The notes below the pieces were generated by a model that worked only from the letters and a program-made list of their open reading frames with translations, ran no database searches and was not told the DNA's origin. A DNA stretch of 64,000 bases, taken from positions 17,172-81,171 of the forward strand of contig DATCEH010000008.1 of assembly GCA_036510225.1 (NCBI GenBank). Reading direction: 5' to 3'. The first letter of the stretch is position 1; every line of letters begins with the position of its first letter. Both the position numbers and the translations under genes were made by a program. The stretch comes from Palsa-513 sp036510225. Lineage in GTDB: Bacteria > Actinomycetota > Thermoleophilia > Solirubrobacterales > Solirubrobacteraceae. Positions 59,625 to 64,000 of the stretch are shown here, piece after piece.

Positions 59625-61523
59625 ATGCCCGCCTACAGGTCACGGACCGTCACGCACGGCCGCAACATGGCCGGTGCCCGAGCGCTCCTGCGGGCCGCCG
59701 GCGTCGAGAAGGACGACATCGGCCGCAAGCCGATCGTGGCCGTCGCGAACAGCTACACCCAGTTCGTCCCGGGCCACACGCACCTCAAGCCGGTCGGCGA
59801 GATCGTCGCCGACGCGGTCCAGGCTGCCGGGGGTATCCCCCGCGAGTTCAACACGATCGCCGTCGACGACGGGATCGCGATGGGCCACGGGGGGATGCTC
59901 TACTCGCTGCCGTCGCGTGACCTGATCGCCGACAGCGTCGAGTACATGGTCAATGCCCACTGCGCCGACGCCCTCGTCTGCATCTCCAACTGCGACAAGA
60001 TCACCCCGGGGATGCTCAATGCCGCGCTGCGGCTGAACATCCCGACCGTCTTCGTCTCCGGCGGGCCGATGGAGGGCGGCACGGCGACCCTCGTCGACGG
60101 CACCGTCCGCAAGCGCGTGAACCTGATCTCGGCGATCGCCGACGCGGTCGCCGACGAGGTCTCAGACGAGGACATCGCGATCATCGAGGAGGCCGCCTGC
60201 CCGACGTGCGGGTCGTGCTCGGGCATGTTCACGGCGAACTCGATGAACTGCCTGACCGAGGCGCTCGGCCTGGCGCTGCCCGGGAACGGGTCGATCCTCG
60301 CGACGCACACCGCCCGCAAGGCGCTCTACGAGGCCGCCGGCCGGACGGTCGTCGAGATCGCGGCGAGGTACTACGGCGAGGACGACGAGTCCGTCCTGCC
60401 GCGGTCGATCGCCACGCGCGCGGCCTTCGAGAACGCGATGACGCTCGACGTCGCGATGGGCGGCTCGACGAACACCGTGCTGCACATCCTGGCCGCCGCC
60501 CAGGAGGCCGAGCTCGACTTCACGATGAAGGACATCGACGCCCTGTCGCGGCGGGTTCCGTGCCTCTGCAAGGTCGCCCCGAACGGCACGTACCTGATGG
60601 AGGACGTCCACCGCGCCGGCGGCATGCCGGCGATCCTCGGCGAGCTGCGGCGCGCCGGCCTGCTCGACGAGGACGTCCACACGGTCCACGCGCGCACCGT
60701 CGACGACTGGCTCGATGCCTGGGACATCCGCTCCGGCCGGGCGTCTGACGAGGCGATCGAGGTCTTCCACGCCGCGCCCGGCTGCCGGCGCTCGGCCACG
60801 GCGTTCTCCCAGTCCGAGCGGTGGGACTCGCTCGACACCGACGCCGCCGGCGGCTGCATCCACGACGTCGCCCACGCGTACTCCACCGACGGCGGCCTCG
60901 CGATTCTCTATGGCAACCTCGCGGTCCGCGGCTGCGTCGTCAAGACCGCCGGCGTCGACGAGTCGATCCTGACGTTCACCGGGCCGGCGGTCGTCGTCGA
61001 GTCGCAGGAGGCCGCGGTCGACGCGATCCTCGGCGGCCGCGTCGCGGCCGGCGATGTCGTCGTGATCCGCTACGAAGGCCCCCGCGGCGGGCCGGGCATG
61101 CAGGAGATGCTCTACCCGACGTCCTACCTGAAGGGCAGGGGACTCGGCAAGGCGTGTGCGCTGATCACCGACGGCCGCTTCTCCGGCGGGACGTCCGGCC
61201 TGTCGATCGGCCACGTCTCACCCGAGGCGGCCTCCGGCGGCGCGATCGCCCTGGTGCAGGACGGCGACACGATCGCGATCGACATCCCGAACCGGCGGCT
61301 CGCGCTCGACGTTCCCGACGACGAGCTGGCCGACCGCCGTGACCGGCTCGAAGCGGGCGTCGGCTACGTGCCGGCTGCCCGCGACCGGGCCGTCTCCCCG
61401 GCATTGCGGGCCTACGCCGCCATGGCGACGTCGGCCGACACCGGCGCCGTCCGCGACGTCAACGCGGTCGAGCGCGCCGTCGCCGCGGCCGCGACGCGCG
61501 ACCCCTCCCTCTCGGCGTCCTGA
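59625..61523 (+). CDS. ilvD: Dihydroxy-acid dehydratase
   Basis: 632 residues from ATG at 59625. Dehydrates 2,3-dihydroxy acids in valine, isoleucine and leucine (and pantothenate) synthesis. Iron-sulfur and metal ligands: ALVCISNCDKITPGMLNAAL, AACPTCGSCSGMFTANSMNC; active-site region GRFSGGTSGLSIGHVSPEAA (Ser base). MGGSTNTVLHILAAAQEAEL and YEGPRGGPGMQEMLYPTSYL are typical. Length normal. Single gene here, with no other ilv genes nearby; a 12-bp repeat array sits just upstream. Confidence 0.97.
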   Translation: MPAYRSRTVTHGRNMAGARALLRAAGVEKDDIGRKPIVAVANSYTQFVPGHTHLKPVGEIVADAVQAAGGIPREFNTIAVDDGIAMGHGGMLYSLPSRDLIADSVEYMVNAHCADALVCISNCDKITPGMLNAALRLNIPTVFVSGGPMEGGTATLVDGTVRKRVNLISAIADAVADEVSDEDIAIIEEAACPTCGSCSGMFTANSMNCLTEALGLALPGNGSILATHTARKALYEAAGRTVVEIAARYYGEDDESVLPRSIATRAAFENAMTLDVAMGGSTNTVLHILAAAQEAELDFTMKDIDALSRRVPCLCKVAPNGTYLMEDVHRAGGMPAILGELRRAGLLDEDVHTVHARTVDDWLDAWDIRSGRASDEAIEVFHAAPGCRRSATAFSQSERWDSLDTDAAGGCIHDVAHAYSTDGGLAILYGNLAVRGCVVKTAGVDESILTFTGPAVVVESQEAAVDAILGGRVAAGDVVVIRYEGPRGGPGMQEMLYPTSYLKGRGLGKACALITDGRFSGGTSGLSIGHVSPEAASGGAIALVQDGDTIAIDIPNRRLALDVPDDELADRRDRLEAGVGYVPAARDRAVSPALRAYAAMATSADTGAVRDVNAVERAVAAAATRDPSLSAS

Positions 61524-61556
61524 CCGGCCCGCGGCGTCGGGCCGGCGGCGTCGGGC

Positions 61557-61617
61557 TCAAGCGCCGAGCGTCGTGGTGTCGATCACGAACCGGTAGCGGC
61601 CGTCGGCGGGTCTCCCT
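61557..61617 (-). pseudogene. C-terminal relic of a YahK-type zinc alcohol dehydrogenase
   Basis: The minus strand encodes GRPADGRYRFVIDTTTLGA and a stop. The ending D-x-R-Y-R-F-V-I-D-x-x-T-L is the characteristic C-terminus of NAD(P)-dependent alcohol dehydrogenases of the YahK/CAD group. Nothing else of the gene remains; upstream codons are preceded by a stop. Confidence 0.5.
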
Positions 61618-61638
61618 CAGCACGACCTCTGACTTCGC

Positions 61639-61666
61639 TTGACTTAGCAACATTTGTTGCTATGTT
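61639..61666 (+). promoter_or_regulatory. Promoter with an 18-bp palindromic operator as spacer
   Basis: TTGACT (-35, 61639-61644), 16-bp spacer, TATGTT (-10, 61661-61666). The spacer and the -10 edge carry TAGCAACA, TT, TGTTGCTA (61645-61662), a perfect palindrome. A MarR- or TetR-like repressor would block such a promoter. No intact gene follows on the plus strand. Confidence 0.6.
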
Positions 61667-62052
61667 TGTTGGTGCTCGAGGAACTCAGTCAGGGGTTCCC
61701 GGGCGACGAGTTTGCGGCGAGATGTCGCCGACCAACCCTAGGAGGTCTCGGTCGTCGGCGGGCCCGTCGCACCGCAGGGCGAGGGACGCTCGGGCGCAAG
61801 GGGACGCTCGAGCGCCTCACCCACGGGCGAGCGATCCGGCCGACTGCCTCCGCGCCTGCGGGTCAGAACTCGTTGACGGCGGGCTGGCCGGCGCGACCGA
61901 GATACCGGGCGTCGCGCGGCTCCCCGTTCGACGCTTCGTAGCGCCTCGCTCAAGCCGTCGGGGTCCGAGCCGCCGCGTGGCCTGCTCGACGCGGTCGGCA
62001 TCGCCGACCGCCCAGGCCGGTCGCTCGGCGAGCTGGCCGCGGAAGTGCCTGA
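61667..62052. other. 386-bp stretch of gene relics downstream of an orphan promoter
   Basis: No complete gene. The plus strand after the promoter begins LVLEELSQGFPGDEFAARCR but loses gene-like character. On the minus strand a short frame YEASNGEPRDARYLGRAGQP AVNEF plus stop (about 61870-61945) has coding character but no start. Probably decayed remnants. Confidence 0.4.
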
Positions 62053-62325
62053 TCACTCGGCGTCCGCGTCGCGGCGCGCCTCACGGACCGAAGTCATGAG
62101 CGTCGCCGGGGCTGGGGCGATCGCGGCAGACTCGTCGCGTCCCGCCGCGAGCTGCCCGAGCCCCCAGATCGGGCGCAGTACGCCGCCACAGAACTCGCAC
62201 GTCGCGCCGACTCCCGCGAGCTGGCGGGCCAGGCGATCGCACGACGAGCAGTGATGCAGCTGCGTCTCGCGGGTGCCCGTTGGATCCGGAGGCGGATTCG
62301 GGCCAAGCTCGCCCGGAGTCAACAC
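62053..62325 (-). CDS. Small zinc-ribbon protein
   Basis: 90 residues from GTG at 62325. HHCSSCDRLARQLAGVGATC, EFCGGVLRPIWGLGQL contains two CxxC pairs (CSSC and CEFC) spaced 15 residues apart, a rubredoxin-type zinc ribbon. The rest is disordered and Ala/Arg-rich. Unnamed. It stands 45 bp after another zinc-ribbon gene on the same strand. Confidence 0.6.
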   Translation of the reverse strand: MLTPGELGPNPPPDPTGTRETQLHHCSSCDRLARQLAGVGATCEFCGGVLRPIWGLGQLAAGRDESAAIAPAPATLMTSVREARRDADAE

Positions 62326-62370
62326 ATGCGTCCCGTCATGAACCGCGGTGGGTACGACATGACGGCCCGG

Positions 62371-62589
62371 TCACGTGCGTGGCCGGCAGGATCGGGGAGC
62401 GCGCACCCAGGGAGCGTGCGCCGGCCGGGATCGGCTGGTCGTCGCGTCGGTCCGGGCCAGCGGTTGCGCGACGCGCCTCCGTGCGAAGCAGCGCGGGCAG
62501 CAGTCCAGCGTGATCGCGGCCGTCGCCGGATGGAACGCGAAATGACAGTGCGGACAACTCCAGAGGCCTGTCAGCTCGTTGTCGGGCAT
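62371..62589 (-). CDS. Small zinc-ribbon protein
   Basis: 72 residues from ATG at 62589. ELTGLWSCPHCHFAFHPATA, AITLDCCPRCFARRRVAQPL holds CPHC and CPRC pairs with intervening His residues, a zinc ribbon. C-terminus basic and probably unstructured. Pairs with the gene at 62053 in what may be a short operon. A 14-bp-stem hairpin lies 27 bp upstream of the start. Unknown function. Confidence 0.6.
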   Translation of the reverse strand: MPDNELTGLWSCPHCHFAFHPATAAITLDCCPRCFARRRVAQPLARTDATTSRSRPAHAPWVRAPRSCRPRT

Positions 62590-62615
62590 GGATCACACCG
62601 ATCCGTCGAGGTTGC

Positions 62616-62647
62616 GCTCCTGTGACCTCCCGTGAGGTCACAGGAGC
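62616..62647. repeat. Perfect 14-bp-stem hairpin upstream of the zinc-ribbon gene
   Basis: GCTCCTGTGACCTC, loop CCGT, GAGGTCACAGGAGC, then TTT on the plus strand. It begins 27 bp upstream of the zinc-ribbon start at 62589 (minus) and could be an operator, a leader hairpin, or a plus-strand terminator. Confidence 0.75.
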
Positions 62648-62897
62648 TTTGCGGCAGTCAGAGCACAACACCACGGGGTGACCCGGATGCTCGCACCGTC
62701 GTCTCTGCCACGGCGCCACTGTCCGCGTCCCTTGGGCCGTCGGATCCGGTCGCCTGCCCGTCAGGGTAGCACCATGACGAGTCGCACACCACCACCAGGT
62801 GCAAGAAGATTCGGACGCCTGGGCGACCCGCGAGGGACGGGATGCGATCGACCGGGCTCGTCCGGGGCGGCGGAGTGCATGCTGAGACCTTCACCGC

Positions 62898-62928
62898 AAA
62901 ATCGCTGCCTGAGTCAGGCAACTACTTT
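62898..62928. repeat. 31-bp dispersed element with palindromic core, copy 2
   Basis: AAAATCGCTGCCTGAGTCAG followed by GCAACTACTTT; core TGCCTGA-G-TCAGGCA is a perfect inverted repeat. 29 of 31 positions match the copy at 58122-58152. Lies in a gene-free interval. Confidence 0.75.
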
Positions 62929-63553
62929 CCCTGGAGAGTCCACTCCTCCACGACCCGGTTCCCCGCGGAGAGCTCGCCGGCCGCTGACCTCCCGAGCCCG
63001 TGCTGACAATTTCTCGACGGCACGGCCCGCCAGCCCGCGCCGCGTGAGCACCGCCGTCGCCCGGCGTCCGGCCCTCCTCACACACCGCGGTCAGATTTGT
63101 CACCTCGGAAACGACACAAATCTCCACGCGCAACATGTACATCCGGGAGGGTGGTCCGACACCGCATCCTGTACAGTCCGGTCACAGGCTCGGCGGCCCA
63201 AAGACGGCCGTTCCGTCGAGACGGCCGCACCCAACCGACTGAGCTGTGGAGGAGCCGACGCGCTCCTGTCCTCACCGCCGGGCAGGTGTCACCCGAACAG
63301 GATCGACTGACACGGCGCCCGTCGCGACCATCACAAGCCGGCCGGCGCCACGTGCGTCGCGGCCTGAGCCGGTCCCCCTGCCCGCTCGGTGCCGGGCGTC
63401 CGCCTGCCGAGTGGCACACAACAGAGACACAGACACCATGAATCGCCCCGATCACCAGCGAGTCCGCCACACCGCCGTCGCCGCCCTCACCTGAAGTGTC
63501 GTCCGCCGGGTCCGGCGCCCGGTCGCCGGACCCGAGGATCTCCCGCCGGCCCC
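62929..63553. other. 625-bp gene-free stretch left of the NagZ-like gene
   Basis: No gene can be supported. Together with 62648-62897 this leaves nearly 1 kb without a coding region. Near 63090-63116 an inverted repeat (AGATTTGT...ACAAATCT) occurs, and TGTACA occurs twice within 50 bp (63137, 63173). No tRNA or riboswitch was recognised. Confidence 0.45.
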
Positions 63554-64000
63554 TCACGTGTTCGGCAGCCCGAGCCTGTGCTTCAGAGCGAGGATGCTCG
63601 CCCCTGCCGCCTGGACCCGCGCCGCGCGCGGCGAGCCCGAGCGCGCGCCGGCCACGAGGGTCGCGTATGCGTGGCCGACGTCCCGGCCGTTCGTCGCGTA
63701 CAGCAGAAGATCCAGGCCGGCGTTGACCGCGCCGATCGCGACCCCCGGCAGCCTGGCAAGCGCGCCGGCACCGAGGTCGTCGGAGATCGTCGGCACCGTG
63801 ACGTGGTCCTCGGCCGGCAGCTCGGTCGTGTAGATCTCGGGCGAGAGGACCGCCGGCAACCCGCCGCCGGTCAGGCGGGGGTAGATCGCATTGCTGACCA
63901 TCACCATCGACGGCGTCCGCGGCGACGCGACGCACGTCCGGTAGGCCTGGTCGTCGGCGCGGATCGCGCCGGCCGACGCGTCGATCGTCACCGGCCCGGC
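63554..64000 (-). CDS. Glycoside hydrolase family 3 (NagZ-like), C-terminal part; 5' end outside window
   Basis: The frame is open to the window edge; 148 residues are visible. VTIDASAGAIRADDQAYRTC, SMVMVSNAIYPRLTGGGLPA, VLSPEIY and then VPTISDDLGAGALARLPGVA, IGAVNAGLDLLLYATN are the end of a GH3 N-terminal TIM barrel, where the SDD of TISDDL holds the catalytic-nucleophile Asp of the NagZ type. The tail ARSGSPRAARVQAAGASILA LKHRLGL is also typical. It likely hydrolyses beta-N-acetylglucosaminides in wall recycling or acts as an exported glycosidase. Confidence 0.85.
   Translation of the reverse strand, partial: AGPVTIDASAGAIRADDQAYRTCVASPRTPSMVMVSNAIYPRLTGGGLPAVLSPEIYTTELPAEDHVTVPTISDDLGAGALARLPGVAIGAVNAGLDLLLYATNGRDVGHAYATLVAGARSGSPRAARVQAAGASILALKHRLGLPNT

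Overview
The window is high-GC, gene-dense bacterial chromosome with many GTG starts, 4-nt GTGA/ATGA overlaps and few T-tailed terminators. The gene content suggests an actinobacterium of the class Thermoleophilia (Solirubrobacter/Conexibacter-like). It combines a Gram-positive style PilM-PilN-PilO type IV pilus locus with class-I prepilin peptidase, 'GD-AVAW' repeat secreted proteins, DUF427 proteins and UvrA-like/AraC/VOC clusters. This assignment is by gene content, not by a search.

Layout. 1-3.5 kb: end of a secreted repeat protein, a solo antitoxin-like gene, a frameshifted copy of a pilus gene fragment, an antitoxin with a frameshifted PIN toxin, tiny membrane proteins and an I78-like lipoprotein. 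3.6-14.2 kb: type IV pilus locus, read mostly leftward (membrane-anchored protein, PilO, PilN, PilM, prepilin peptidase, three type IV pilins). It is interrupted by a rightward phosphate transporter block and a membrane glycosyltransferase. Two pilin genes lie behind c-di-GMP-I (GEMM) riboswitch aptamers. 14.5-21.7 kb: GT39-type membrane glycosyltransferase, OmpR-type response regulator/histidine kinase, RNase D and a secreted glycosidase-like protein. 21.7-22.5 kb: dead Phd/VapC module. 22.7-25.7 kb: minor pilins (PilX-, PilV- and PilW-like). 26-32.7 kb: housekeeping genes (greA, HAD phosphatase, DrrAB-like ABC exporter, glutathionyl-hydroquinone reductase-like GST, LysM protein).

33-46.9 kb is an eroded accessory island. 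It holds two unrecognised genes, a frameshifted nuclease-like gene, a seven-copy 13-bp repeat cluster resembling IS21 ends, a complete IS66-family element (36299-37810), HicAB, a DUF2442 relic, HigA with a frameshifted HigB, a frameshifted tyrosine-recombinase remnant, an intact VapBC, a TetR-controlled MFS exporter with a universal stress protein, GrpB, an AbrB-type antitoxin with a frameshifted Doc, and a tandem-domain small protein behind a leaderless-type promoter. 47-49.6 kb: SDR, ECF-like sigma factor, two paralogous HxxxCxxC mini zinc-finger proteins and DUF427. 49.6-53.6 kb: VOC, UvrA-like ABC protein, AraC and VOC, with a duplicated AraC-tail scar. 53.6-64 kb: secreted protein, SNF2 helicase, XRE/membrane-protein pair with a perfect 22-bp palindrome, GNAT-ankyrin fusion, ilvD, zinc-ribbon proteins among gene relics, and the C-terminal part of a NagZ-like glycosidase running off the right edge.

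Two themes stand out. First, pilus production appears to be coupled to c-di-GMP through paired riboswitches on tandem pilin genes. Second, toxin genes are selectively broken by single-base frameshifts (PIN, VapC, HigB, Doc) while three of the four partner antitoxins remain intact. Large core genes show no such frameshifts, which argues for real decay rather than sequencing error, though that cannot be excluded from sequence alone.
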